From Chitinibacter tainanensis DSM 15459 (lineage in GTDB: Bacteria > Pseudomonadota > Gammaproteobacteria > Burkholderiales > Chitinibacteraceae), in NCBI RefSeq assembly GCF_000429785.1, contig NZ_AUCN01000017.1, positions 245,628-309,627 of the forward strand: a DNA stretch of 64,000 nucleotides, in the 5' to 3' direction. The notes under the pieces are model-generated. The model did not search any database. It saw nothing but the letters and a program-made list of their open reading frames with translations, and was not told where the DNA came from. This document shows, piece after piece, positions 7,428-16,241 of the stretch; within the stretch, counting starts at the first letter, position 1; each line of letters opens with the position of its first letter. Both the position numbers and the translations under genes were made by a program.

Positions 7428-9671
7428 TTAGCTCACCACGCTGACATCGGCTTTACCGCTGGCAATCCGCACCCGGGTTTCGCCCGCCAATGGCGCGCTT
7501 GGGGCAGCGCCATTGCTGAGGCGACGCATTTTGCGGAAAGTACATTGCACTTCACTTGGCGTTACGGTGACCACGGCATAGCCTTGAGCGTCGGTATCGG
7601 CGTGCTTGATCCACGGATTATTCACCGGCGCTTTGCCGCTAGCCTGATCGGCAAATGGATTCAGGAATGGCTGCACCGCGCTGGCAGGCACATTCGCGGC
7701 CGGGATTTGCATCTGGCTGGCGATTTTGCCGGCCACCAAGCCATACAAGGTTTGCGCGGCCACCGAGGCTTTGCGGGCCGCCAGACTGGCGATGGTGCTG
7801 GCAATGGTCTGCCCCAGACCGCCACCCAGCAAATCATTGAGAGTGTTGATTTCGCTGGTGGCGAGGCCAGCCGTGGCTTGTACGGCCGCGGCTGGAAGCT
7901 GGCCCGCCTGAATGGCCGCGCCCACCGCCTGCTGAATGGCGGCTTTGTCGCCTAAATTGCTCACGCCAGCTTGCTGGGCAATGGCAAGGCTGAGCATCTG
8001 AATCGCAATCGCTTCGGCACCCGCTTCGCTGGTAAAAATCAGGGCCTGAGCGCTGGCTAAAGACGGGTCGCGCACTGCGCTAGCCAGATAGCTATAGAAC
8101 GAATCACTGCTGATCCCGGCGGTCACCAGATCGACCACCGCAGGGGTGTCTTGGCTGTAATCGGCGTGCGCCACCCCGGCATAGAAGCTATGAATATCGC
8201 CGGTCACCGCGACGACGTTCTGGATATTCTGGCTGCGGATATAACCCAGGATATCGCTACGTTCGGCGTTAAAGCCATCCCACTGATCGGCGTTAAGCAC
8301 AAATTCTTGCTGCAGCTCGGCCGGTACGCCCGCCAGCTTGCGTGCATCCAGCCGCATGCGCAGCAGCGAGACTTCATTACCCCAGAAATGCCATTGGGCG
8401 CTGGAGGTTTTCAGTTTGTTTTTAAACCAGTCGCGCTGGGTTTTGCCCAGAATCGAGGTCAGCGCCAGCGGGTCGCCACCTGCGGCGGCCACTTTCATCT
8501 TTTGCGCTTCGGCCGCGGCCAGATATTGCGTTGGCACCATATAGCGGCTGCCGTTGGCGCTGCCTACCTGGGCTTCGGGCAAAACGTGGTCGGTGCGGTA
8601 CAGGCGCTGGTCGGTCATTACCAGCTGCATCAGCTGACCAAACTGGAAATCGCGATAGAGGCGGATGGTCTGAAAGCCGGTGGCATTGGCATCAAAGGCC
8701 ACATCGGCCGGCATAAATTCATACCAGGCCTGATTGGCGGCGCGGCGGCGGGCGGTTTCGTGCTTGTTGTCGCCGCCTTTGGCCGGATCAAAGCTGCCGT
8801 TGTCGTAGGTGGTGGCATCGCCCCAGCAATCATCGGAAAACTCGTGGTCATCCCACACCGCAATCATCGCAAAGCGGGCATGCACTTGCTGCAGGCGCGG
8901 ATCCATCCGGTATTGTTTATACAGGGCGCGATAGTCGTCGATGGTGTTGGCATAGCGCGCGCCGCTGTTGCCGCTCTTGTACGGGCCATTGGGCAATTTC
9001 AGCGCCGGGTGGGTAGCTTCAACTGCGCCTTTCTGGAAGGCTTCGCCCACGGTTTCGTAGATGTAGTCGCCCAGATGCACGATAAAATCCAGCTCTTCCT
9101 TGGTCAGCAAATCAAACGCGCCCCAGTGGTTCACGCTCCAATCCTGGCAGGACAAAAAGGCAAATTTCAGCTGATTCAGGGCCACATTGGCGGCAGCGGC
9201 GGTTTTGGCGCGGCCAATCAGCGAGCGGCTAGTGCCGGCTACAAACTGATAGCCATAGACAGTATTGCCATTCAGGCCGCTGAGCTTGTGGCGCACGCTG
9301 TGATCCCACTCGGTCAGCGCGGCCAGCTGCACGCGGGCAACGATCTTGCCGGTCAGCTCGGCGGTGGTGCCCACGGCAGCGCCCGGGTCGCCCTCGGTCA
9401 CGATCAGTTCCAGTGTGCTATTGGCACTGGCCGGGTGAACGGCGATGGGGTCGAGCCCGGCAGGCAAGGCGCGAGTCCAGAAAACGAGGCTATCCGCTTT
9501 CGGATCGCCGCTGGCTACCCCTTGCGGAAACTGCAGCAGCAGCGGTTTGGGGCTGGCTGTCGGCTGCGGGGCCTCGACGCTGGCGCCGCCACAGGCGCTT
9601 AATAAAACCGGGGTGGCCACGCTGGCGGTCATAAAACCGGCCATGCGCAGAAATTGGCGACGATCCATCAT
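7428..9671 (-). CDS. phoD: PhoD-like alkaline phosphatase/phosphodiesterase, Tat-exported lipoprotein
   Basis: A 747-residue secreted metallophosphoesterase that should release phosphate from organic esters at the cell surface. A twin-arginine signal (DRRQFLRMAG, 3-12) is followed by a lipobox LLSACGG, with lipidation at Cys27. PhoD domain motifs are LSCQDWS (173-179), VHLGDYIYE (198-206), WDDHEFSDD (273-281) and TGDIHSFYAG (490-499). An Ala-rich stretch of about 150 residues (531-680, Gln/Ala helices) enlarges the usual 520-600-residue architecture. A ribosome site AAAGGA precedes the first of two ATGs. It lies 73 bp downstream of the sensor kinase, same strand. I saw no convincing Pho box. 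Confidence 0.88.
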   Translation of the reverse strand: MMDRRQFLRMAGFMTASVATPVLLSACGGASVEAPQPTASPKPLLLQFPQGVASGDPKADSLVFWTRALPAGLDPIAVHPASANSTLELIVTEGDPGAAVGTTAELTGKIVARVQLAALTEWDHSVRHKLSGLNGNTVYGYQFVAGTSRSLIGRAKTAAAANVALNQLKFAFLSCQDWSVNHWGAFDLLTKEELDFIVHLGDYIYETVGEAFQKGAVEATHPALKLPNGPYKSGNSGARYANTIDDYRALYKQYRMDPRLQQVHARFAMIAVWDDHEFSDDCWGDATTYDNGSFDPAKGGDNKHETARRRAANQAWYEFMPADVAFDANATGFQTIRLYRDFQFGQLMQLVMTDQRLYRTDHVLPEAQVGSANGSRYMVPTQYLAAAEAQKMKVAAAGGDPLALTSILGKTQRDWFKNKLKTSSAQWHFWGNEVSLLRMRLDARKLAGVPAELQQEFVLNADQWDGFNAERSDILGYIRSQNIQNVVAVTGDIHSFYAGVAHADYSQDTPAVVDLVTAGISSDSFYSYLASAVRDPSLASAQALIFTSEAGAEAIAIQMLSLAIAQQAGVSNLGDKAAIQQAVGAAIQAGQLPAAAVQATAGLATSEINTLNDLLGGGLGQTIASTIASLAARKASVAAQTLYGLVAGKIASQMQIPAANVPASAVQPFLNPFADQASGKAPVNNPWIKHADTDAQGYAVVTVTPSEVQCTFRKMRRLSNGAAPSAPLAGETRVRIASGKADVSVVS

Positions 9672-9744
9672 GCAATCCTTTCGGGCAGATACAAAGGATG
9701 GCGATAATGCGCGGCGACTATTACAGAGGTTTAAAACAATCGTT

Positions 9745-11109
9745 TCAATTTAATGTCGGGGGTATAGATGACTGATCTATATCTTTATTTTCCTGCTGGC
9801 CGATACCGGCAGGGGTATATTGCAGCGGCCAGCGCAATTGCAGCCGTGCCCCACCTAGCGGCGATTGGCTGGCGCTCACCTCGCCACCATGCCATTGCGC
9901 AATCCGCCGCACCACGGCCAGTCCCAGCCCAAAGCCGCCGCTGGCACGATTGCGGCTTTGATCGAGCCGGGTAAAGGGCTCGAACACCCGCAGTCGATCA
10001 TCCGGGGCAATCCCGGGGCCATCATCATCCACTGTCAGCACCCAGTGCTGCGCCTCGGCAGTCAGCCGCACCTCGACCCGTTGCGTGGCATAGCGCAGCG
10101 CATTGCGCAGCAGATTACTCAGCGCCCGCGCCAGCAGCCGCGGCTCGAGCTGGCAGTGCTGTGCCGGCGCCTCGCCAATCAGCGTAACCCCATATTGGCG
10201 CGCTTCCAGCTCGGCATCGGCCAGTGCGCTGGCCAGCCAGTCGGCGGCGGGTACGCTTTGCCAGGGCTGGGCCTGCTGTTGCAGCCGGCAGTAGCTGAGC
10301 ATTTCGCTGATCAGTTGCTCCAGCTCCTGAAGCTCGCTGCGCAGCTCGGTTTGCAATTGCTGCTGCTCCGCGGCATCGCTGCTGGCGGCGAGTAAATCCA
10401 GCTCAAAGGCCATGCGCGCCATCGGGGTGCGCAGCTCGTGCGCCACCCCGTGAATCATCTCGTTTTGCTGCGTGACCAAGAGCTGCAGCTGCGCCGCCAT
10501 CTGATTAAAATGCGTGGCGAGCTGATGCAGATCGGATTTTTTCGGTAAATCGGCCCGTACTTCCAAATGGCCTTGCCCCATGGCACGGGCGGCTGCGCCC
10601 AGCTGGGCCAGATCGCGCCAGTGGCGGCTACTCCAGTGCCACAGCAGCGCCGCCAGTAGCGCAAAGACCACCAGATTGGCGCCGAGGCTGGCCCAGCCGA
10701 GCCAGCTTGGGTCGGGCGGGATCGTCACCTGCAACCATTGCCCGCCCTGCAAGGGCAAAATCAAAGCCGAATCAGTGCTGGTGAGCGCGCCATCTTCGCT
10801 TAGCACGACAAAATCACCGGCTGCCAGCTCGCGCTGTTGCGCGCGGCTCAGCGCCAGCCCGCCAGCCGGATGCAAACTCAGCTGCAGGCCAAAATGCGCT
10901 TGCAGTGCAGTGAGGGCAGCCGGGCGCGCTCCGGGGGTGAGCGGATTAAAATACTGCTGTAGCTGATACACCTGCCCGCTGGCCATTGCACGGGTCATGC
11001 GCAGGTTTTCCTGTTTCATAACGCCATACAGGGCGTAATTCACGCCGGCCACAAATACGATAAACCCCAAAATCAGCCGCAGATACAGCCGGAAAAACAG
11101 CCGCAACAT
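9745..11109 (-). CDS. RstB-like sensor histidine kinase
   Basis: A 454-residue membrane kinase. TM1 is about residues 9-29. A periplasmic loop of about 110 residues follows, then TM2 about 142-158, a HAMP domain with FNQMAAQL, a dimerisation box HGVAHELRTP (phospho-acceptor His224) and the ATPase boxes NLLRNALRYA, DDDGPGI and GGFGLGLAVV. The HGVAHELRTP box, arrangement and length resemble RstB rather than PhoR. Its gene starts 3 bp after the response-regulator stop, so the pair is one operon, with the phosphatase lipoprotein next in line. Signal unknown. Confidence 0.85.
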   Translation of the reverse strand: MLRLFFRLYLRLILGFIVFVAGVNYALYGVMKQENLRMTRAMASGQVYQLQQYFNPLTPGARPAALTALQAHFGLQLSLHPAGGLALSRAQQRELAAGDFVVLSEDGALTSTDSALILPLQGGQWLQVTIPPDPSWLGWASLGANLVVFALLAALLWHWSSRHWRDLAQLGAAARAMGQGHLEVRADLPKKSDLHQLATHFNQMAAQLQLLVTQQNEMIHGVAHELRTPMARMAFELDLLAASSDAAEQQQLQTELRSELQELEQLISEMLSYCRLQQQAQPWQSVPAADWLASALADAELEARQYGVTLIGEAPAQHCQLEPRLLARALSNLLRNALRYATQRVEVRLTAEAQHWVLTVDDDGPGIAPDDRLRVFEPFTRLDQSRNRASGGFGLGLAVVRRIAQWHGGEVSASQSPLGGARLQLRWPLQYTPAGIGQQENKDIDQSSIPPTLN

Positions 11110-11112
11110 GGC

Positions 11113-11808
11113 TTAGCCCTCCCACTGGTTGGGGCTAAATAGATAGCCTTTGCCCCAGACGGTTTTGATGCGGCGGGCTTCGCGCGGATCGTCCCCCAGT
11201 TTTTTGCGCAGCTTGCTGACGCATACATCTACGGTGCGATCGAGGCCATCAAACTCAATCCCCCGCAGCGCCTGAATAATTTGCTCGCGCGAGAGCACCT
11301 TGCCCGGCTGGCTGGCCAGTAAATTCAAAAGCTCAAATTCGGCACTGCCCAGCGGGATGTCTGCCCCGGCCAGTGTCACTTGCCGATTGGCGGTGTCGAT
11401 ACTGAGCTGGCCGTATTGCAGCAAGCCGGCCGGGGCGGGCAGATGGCCTTCTTGCCGGCGCAAAATGGCGCGAATTCGCGCCAGCAGCAGCCGTGGCTCC
11501 ACCGGTTTCACTACATAATCATCGGCGCCCAGCTCCAGCCCCAGAATTTGGTCGTATTGCTCATCGCGGGCGGTGAGCATTAGTAGCGGCACCGCGCTGT
11601 GCTGGCGCAGCTCGCGGCAAATTTGCCAGCCATCTTTGCCGGGCAGCATCACATCCAGAATCACCAGATCGGGCTGAAACGCACTGTAGGCGGCCAGCGC
11701 CTCGCGCCCATCGTGCACACAGCGCACGGTGAGGCCTTGCTGGCTCAGGTAGCGGCTGGTCAGGCTCGCCAGTTTGAGATCATCTTCAATTAGCAAAATG
11801 CGGCTCAT
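11113..11808 (-). CDS. RstA-like OmpR-family response regulator
   Basis: A 231-residue regulator with a receiver domain (acidic Asp9/Asp10, phospho-acceptor Asp52, Thr79, Lys101) and a C-terminal winged helix ending RRIKTVWGKGYLFSP. The stretch GIEFDGLDRTVDVCVSKLRKKLGDD is characteristic of the RstA branch. I chose MSRILLIEDD because GAAGGAG lies at the right distance upstream and the longer frame adds a non-homologous leader. It is the first gene of the kinase/phosphatase group. Confidence 0.9.
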   Translation of the reverse strand: MSRILLIEDDLKLASLTSRYLSQQGLTVRCVHDGREALAAYSAFQPDLVILDVMLPGKDGWQICRELRQHSAVPLLMLTARDEQYDQILGLELGADDYVVKPVEPRLLLARIRAILRRQEGHLPAPAGLLQYGQLSIDTANRQVTLAGADIPLGSAEFELLNLLASQPGKVLSREQIIQALRGIEFDGLDRTVDVCVSKLRKKLGDDPREARRIKTVWGKGYLFSPNQWEG

Positions 11809-11898
11809 GTGCGCTCCTTCGGTGGCTGGCGCAGTGTACCGCTTTTCGCGGGCTGCGCCTGTACCCAGCCGCGCCAAGTGGTGCGGCTGGGGGTGTGC

Positions 11899-13680
11899 CT
11901 AGTGGGTATCTTTGATCAGCCTAACGTTTTCAATACCTAGGCCCTGATACAGTACCCCGGTATCGGTAAAGCGCAGCACATCACCCCGCCCACGGCCTTG
12001 TCCGGCCACGACGGCAGTCTGGTCATCCAAGGGCTCAATGATGTACAGCGGTTGATCATTGGCTAAGAGCAGCAACAGACCATCCAGCACTTCCCAGCTC
12101 AGCGTGAGATCGCCCACCTGCAGCGGCGTGGCAATGCGCTGCTGCCAAGCTGCGCTGAGTGGCTGGGCTTTGAGGCGCTCTGAATGCAGCGCCCGGCCAT
12201 CGCTGGTTTGTGCCACCAGCATTTCGCGGCCGGCCAGTGTTTGCAGCTGGATGCGTGCATCGCTCACGCCTTGCAGGCGATACCAGCCATTCTGGTCGCG
12301 CTGCAGCGGTATTGCCGGCGCGGTGGGGTCGGCCGACTGCGCAAGGAGTTGGCCCTGCTGCACCTTTAGTTGCAAGGCGGCGGCGGGTAAATCAATCGAG
12401 TGCAGGTAATACCAGCCGGCATAGCGTTGCAGCTCGGCTGCGCTAGGCTGCGTGATTTGCGCGGCGGGCAGGGTGGTTTTTTTCACCGCTTGGCCAGTTT
12501 TCTGTTTGAGTAAATCGGCCAGCAAATCGCGCGCCAGTTGGCTCAGCTGGTCCTGATCATCGCCATTGACCGCGATAAACACGCCCAGCTTGTGTTCGGG
12601 CTGCACGCTTAGCTCGGCATTAAAGAGCTTGGTGGAGCCGCCATGCTGCACCACCCGCCAGCCATCTCCCAGCTTGGGGGCGCCGCATTCATTGGCAAAC
12701 CAGCCCAGTCCGGTCTGGCAATCCAGATCCAGCGGGGTATCGGGGTTTTGCGCCTGCCACATTTGCTGCAAGCTCGCGCGCTGCAAGACTTGCTGCCCTT
12801 CTAGTTGGCCACCATTGACCGCAAAGCGTAAAAAGCGGCTCATCTCATTGGCGCTGCTCCATAGCCCCCCGGCTGGCATATGGTCATAGTCATTCTGGTA
12901 GCCCACCGCCTGCCGCCCGGCGTGCGCTTGGGCGTAGCGGTTAAAGGGGGCACTGGCGGGGGCAAAGCTCGATTGGCGCATCCCTAGTGGCAGCAAAACC
13001 TGACTGCGGATTAGCTCGGTAAACGGTTGCCGATAATGCTGGGCCAAGGCCGCGCCCAATAAATCGACGCCGTAATTGGAATACGCATATTGCTCGCCCG
13101 GCCGATGGGCGAGCTCTACCCCTTGGCTACAGCGGGTGAGCGCGGCATCGTATTGCTGCAGGCAGGCGACCACCACTTCCGGTAAGCCTGCGTGGTGGCT
13201 CAAGACGCGGCGCAGCGTCACGCTTTGCTGGGCGGCGCTAGCATTGGCCGCAAAGCGCGAATGCACGCTAAAACCCGGCAAGAGGCTAGGCAGGCTTTGC
13301 TCGAGCTGCCATTGCTGCTGCTCCACCAGCTGCATCACCGCAGTGGCGGTAAACAGCTTGGAAATCGACCCCACCCGAAATAGCGTATCGGCCGTGGCGG
13401 GCTGCCCGCTGGCCAGATCAGCCACGCCTAAGCCCTGCGCCCACACAACGTGGTCGCCATCCACCACCGCAATACTTAGGCCCGCCAGCTGTTGTGCGCT
13501 TAAAAACTGCTGGAGCTTGGTTTGCCAGGCGCTGATGACCGGCGCGTAGTTCACCGGCGCCGGAGTGGGCAGCGCGGTTGGCGCTGGAGTGGGGCTAGGG
13601 GTAGTAGGGCCTGCGCCACCGCAAGCTGCCAGCGTAAAGGGTAGGGCACACAAAAGCGGAATCGTCAGCGAAAAATGCAT
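11899..13680 (-). CDS. Serine beta-lactamase-fold lipoprotein (class C/esterase-like)
   Basis: A 593-residue protein with a lipobox signal peptide (LAACGG, lipid Cys20) and a Pro/Thr-rich linker (25-45), then a beta-lactamase/DD-peptidase fold. The SxxK motif is SISK (Ser105-Lys108), YxN is in YSNYGVD, and HGG of VVQHGGSTKLF fills the KTG position, as in esterase-type members. An extra C-terminal region of about 200 residues (beta-rich, from about residue 400) resembles the lipocalin-like tail of this family. Substrate unknown: peptidase, esterase or amidase activity are all possible. Convincing as the family, not as antibiotic resistance. Confidence 0.85.
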   Translation of the reverse strand: MHFSLTIPLLCALPFTLAACGGAGPTTPSPTPAPTALPTPAPVNYAPVISAWQTKLQQFLSAQQLAGLSIAVVDGDHVVWAQGLGVADLASGQPATADTLFRVGSISKLFTATAVMQLVEQQQWQLEQSLPSLLPGFSVHSRFAANASAAQQSVTLRRVLSHHAGLPEVVVACLQQYDAALTRCSQGVELAHRPGEQYAYSNYGVDLLGAALAQHYRQPFTELIRSQVLLPLGMRQSSFAPASAPFNRYAQAHAGRQAVGYQNDYDHMPAGGLWSSANEMSRFLRFAVNGGQLEGQQVLQRASLQQMWQAQNPDTPLDLDCQTGLGWFANECGAPKLGDGWRVVQHGGSTKLFNAELSVQPEHKLGVFIAVNGDDQDQLSQLARDLLADLLKQKTGQAVKKTTLPAAQITQPSAAELQRYAGWYYLHSIDLPAAALQLKVQQGQLLAQSADPTAPAIPLQRDQNGWYRLQGVSDARIQLQTLAGREMLVAQTSDGRALHSERLKAQPLSAAWQQRIATPLQVGDLTLSWEVLDGLLLLLANDQPLYIIEPLDDQTAVVAGQGRGRGDVLRFTDTGVLYQGLGIENVRLIKDTH

Positions 13681-13998
13681 GGTACACCTCGGGTTGGAGA
13701 AGATGCCGCCATGCTAAAGAGCCGCGCCAACGCAATCCGGCGCAAAGTTTGCTTAGTTGTAAACAATTGTGAAAAGGGCGAGGCCAGATGTAGCTACCGG
13801 GGTATGGCGCGCTGGGTCTTGATATTAATAGGGCTGTGGGCAGTACGGGGTGGGGTATCTGGCGCAACTGCGCTAGATGATCACTAGCGTGTTGGCAAAA
13901 GTACCACTGAACTCCGGCACGGTTTCGCCAGTCTCACAGTGGCGGTAGGCTATGCACGGCACTGCCGCATACAACAATGAATCTGACAGGGAACGCCG
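13681..13998. other. Intergenic region between divergent genes
   Basis: 318 bp with no supported gene. It must hold the promoters of the lipoprotein gene (leftward) and the antiporter gene (rightward). It contains an inverted pair GCCAGAT/ATCTGGC (13783-13789, 13857-13863) and two copies of GGGGTAT (13799-13805, 13852-13858). A 70-codon forward frame starts opposite the neighbouring start codon and does not look like a protein. Confidence 0.4.
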
Positions 13999-15267
13999 AT
14001 GGATCAATCACCCAGCACTTTTCAGCTGCTGGCGGCCGCAATTTTTGCCGTCGCTATTTTGCACACCTTTGCCACCAAATATTTTGAAGGGCTGGCCCAC
14101 CGTTACCCTCGCCACGGCGGCATCTGGCATTTGCTGGGCGAAGTGGAGGTGGTGTTTGGCTTTTGGGCGCTGGTGCTGATGCTGGCGATGTTTGGCCTGG
14201 TGGGCGTACCTGAAACCAAAGAATATCTGAACACCCGCAATTTCACCGAGCCGCTGTTTGTGTTTGCGATTATGGTCATCGCCGCCACGCGGCCGATTCT
14301 GTATGTGGCCGGTGAGCTGATTAATCTCTTGGCGCGGCTGCTGCCGCTACCGGGGCGGGTGGGTTATTTTCTGGTGGTTATGATTTTTGTGCCGCTGTTG
14401 GGCTCGTTTATCACCGAGCCGGCGGCCATGACGCTGGCCGCGCTGATTATCAGCCAGCAATTTTTTGCCCAGCCTTTGAGCCAGCGCTTTAAATACGCCA
14501 CCTTGGCCGTGCTGTTTGTGAATATTTCAATCGGCGGCACACTCACCCCGTTTGCCGCGCCGCCAGTCCTGATGGTGGCCGGCCAATGGGGCTGGGATCT
14601 GCACTTTATGCTGACCCAGTTTGGCTGGAAAGCGGCGATTGCCGTGACGGTAAATGCTGTCGGCCTCACGCTGCTGTTTTGGCGCGAGCTGGCGCAGCTG
14701 CAAGCGCCAAGCGCGGATAGCAGTAGCGCGCCGAAAGTGCCCATGGCACTGGTGATTACCCATTTGCTGTTTCTGCTTGGGGTGGTGGTGTTTGCGCATT
14801 ACCCGCCCATTTTCATGGGGCTGTTGCTGTTTTTTATCGGCATTACCCATGCCTATGAGCGCCATCAAGACCGACTGATTTTGCGCGAGGCGCTGCTAGT
14901 GGCGTTTTTCCTTGCCGGCTTGGTGGTGTTGGGGGGGCATCAGCAATGGTGGCTGCAGCCGGTGCTGATGAGTATGAGTAGCGATGCGGTGTTCTTTGGT
15001 GCGACTGCGCTGACCGCCTTTACAGACAATGCGGCGCTCACCTATCTGGGCTCGCTGGTACCGGGGCTCTCGCCCGAGTTTCAGTATGCGCTGGTGGCCG
15101 GTGCGGTGGCAGGTGGTGGTTTAACCGTGATTGCCAATGCGCCCAATCCGGCGGGCCTGACGATTTTGCGTGGGCATTTTAGCGATGGCACGGTGAACGC
15201 CGGCTATCTGGCGCTGGCTGCGCTCACCCCCACCCTCGTGGCCATGGCGGCGCTGCGCTTCTTATAA
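13999..15267 (+). CDS. Putative Na+/H+ antiporter family membrane protein
   Basis: A 422-residue polytopic inner-membrane protein with roughly ten to twelve hydrophobic helices. It matches the putative Na+/H+ antiporter family with conserved stretches such as GSFITEPAAMTLAALI, GGTLTPFAAPPVLMVA, FTDNAALTYLGSLVPG and IANAPNPAGL. These recall ArsB/NhaD-type ion transporters with paired discontinuous helices. AGGGAACGCCG precedes the ATG. A strong bidirectional terminator follows. Ion specificity has not been deduced from sequence. Confidence 0.85.
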   Translation: MDQSPSTFQLLAAAIFAVAILHTFATKYFEGLAHRYPRHGGIWHLLGEVEVVFGFWALVLMLAMFGLVGVPETKEYLNTRNFTEPLFVFAIMVIAATRPILYVAGELINLLARLLPLPGRVGYFLVVMIFVPLLGSFITEPAAMTLAALIISQQFFAQPLSQRFKYATLAVLFVNISIGGTLTPFAAPPVLMVAGQWGWDLHFMLTQFGWKAAIAVTVNAVGLTLLFWRELAQLQAPSADSSSAPKVPMALVITHLLFLLGVVVFAHYPPIFMGLLLFFIGITHAYERHQDRLILREALLVAFFLAGLVVLGGHQQWWLQPVLMSMSSDAVFFGATALTAFTDNAALTYLGSLVPGLSPEFQYALVAGAVAGGGLTVIANAPNPAGLTILRGHFSDGTVNAGYLALAALTPTLVAMAALRFL

Positions 15268-15315
15268 AGTAAAGGTGTTTACAGGCGCTCGGGGCTTCTG
15301 GGCACTGAGTACCGC

Positions 15316-15349
15316 AATAAAAAAGCAGCCGTGAGGCTGCTTTTTTATT
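15316..15349. terminator. Bidirectional terminator
   Basis: A 15-bp perfect stem (15316-15330 with 15335-15349, loop GTGA) with a GCAGCC/GGCTGC core and A/T-runs on both sides. It serves the antiporter gene and, on the minus strand, the mini-ORF/hydrolase side. Confidence 0.9.
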
Positions 15350-15373
15350 GGGCGGTGGCTGGCTTAGGCTGGC

Positions 15374-15535
15374 TTAGGCATTGGCCCAGGCGAGCAGTGC
15401 CCCAGCCAGGCTAAGCCCGCCGGTGCCGGCCATAATGCCGGTTTCGACTTTATCGGCTTTTTGCACCTACATGCTCACCAGGGCAAGCAGGCAGGCGGCG
15501 GCGAAAATCAGTAAAAATAAACTCAGTTGCGGCAT
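15374..15535 (-). pseudogene. Small two-helix membrane ORF interrupted by an in-frame amber codon
   Basis: On the minus strand, ATG at 15533-15535 opens MPQLSLFLLIFAAACLLALV, then SM, then TAG at 15467-15469. The same frame continues VQKADKVETGIMAGTGGLSL through a second hydrophobic helix to TAA at 15374-15376. Total 54 codons including both stops. The two-helix layout with a short polar loop (QKADKVE) looks like a real small membrane protein. One base change in TAG (for example to CAG) would restore it. It may be a decayed gene, an amber-suppressed gene or a sequencing error. A GTG right after TAG could start the second half. No family recognised. Confidence 0.35.
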
Positions 15536-15616
15536 AGCGGCTCCAGCGCGGGCAGTGACATATTGCTCTGGCATGGAGTGGCCGGCGGGCAAAAAGTTCA
15601 GCCTGCCGGCCGGGCT

Positions 15617-16225
15617 TTATTCATCCTGATCGCCATTCACAATCTGAATCAGCTTGGCCAGCAATTGCAGCCCTTCCGGCCATTCGCCGTGGCCGGAGGC
15701 AATATTGATATGCCCGGCGTTTTCAATCAGCGAGAGCTTGCAGCGCCAATTGAGTGCCAGCTGGCTGGCGCGGTCGGTGCTGCAATGCGGGTCGGTGGTA
15801 CTGGCGATAATCCAGCTAAAAAACGGCAGCGGTATGATCGGCAGCGGTGCAAAGCCGGTAAATGCTTCGGGTGCTTCCGGGCGCATTACATCGGCAGGCG
15901 CGACCAGCAGTACGCCTTTCACTGAGCTCTCGCGCCCATGCAGTGCGGCCCAGTGCGCGAGCGTTGGGCAGGCGAGGCTATGGGCCACAATCAGCGCCGG
16001 GGCGCTACTGGCGCGCACGGTCTGATCCAGCTGGCGCACCCAGTCGGCGGCGACGGGATAATCCCAATCGGGCTGCTCTACCCGCTGCATGGCCGGAAAT
16101 TGCGCTTGCCATTCGCTTTGCCAATGCCCGGCGGGCGAGTTTTTCCAGCCCGGGGCGATCAAAATGCGTTTACCCTCGGCCAGCCATTGTTCGATTTCTA
16201 GCGGCCATTGTTCGCTTACTTGCAT
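15617..16225 (-). CDS. RBBP9/YdeN-type serine hydrolase
   Basis: A 202-residue alpha/beta hydrolase. Family motifs are APGWKNSPAGHWQSEW (24-39), nucleophile Ser83 in VAHSLACP, acid Asp145 in STTDPHCS and His172 in NAGHIN. I chose the MQVSEQW start because AGGGAGAGCTG sits directly upstream. The longer frame would overlap the EAL gene and is not conserved in kind. It lies 16 bp downstream of the EAL gene, probably co-transcribed. The natural substrate of this family is unsettled. Confidence 0.85.
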   Translation of the reverse strand: MQVSEQWPLEIEQWLAEGKRILIAPGWKNSPAGHWQSEWQAQFPAMQRVEQPDWDYPVAADWVRQLDQTVRASSAPALIVAHSLACPTLAHWAALHGRESSVKGVLLVAPADVMRPEAPEAFTGFAPLPIIPLPFFSWIIASTTDPHCSTDRASQLALNWRCKLSLIENAGHINIASGHGEWPEGLQLLAKLIQIVNGDQDE

Positions 16226-16241
16226 CAGCTCTCCCTTGCGC

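Noticed and set aside
8151..9602. 483-codon plus-strand frame
   Set aside because: Antisense to the PhoD-type phosphatase with all its motifs. The Gly/His-rich product is what high-GC codon use leaves on the other strand.
9672..9744. Possible Pho box before the PhoD-type gene (CTGTAAT...)
   Set aside because: Only one half-site resembles CTGTCAT. The second half at 11-bp spacing does not match.
11899..13680. Beta-lactamase resistance gene
   Set aside because: It has the SxxK and YxN motifs but HGG instead of KTG and a long C-terminal extension, which fits an esterase/peptidase relative better than a resistance enzyme.
13675..13887. 70-codon plus-strand frame in the intergenic region
   Set aside because: Its start lies opposite the start codon of the lipoprotein gene, has no ribosome site, and the product is not protein-like.
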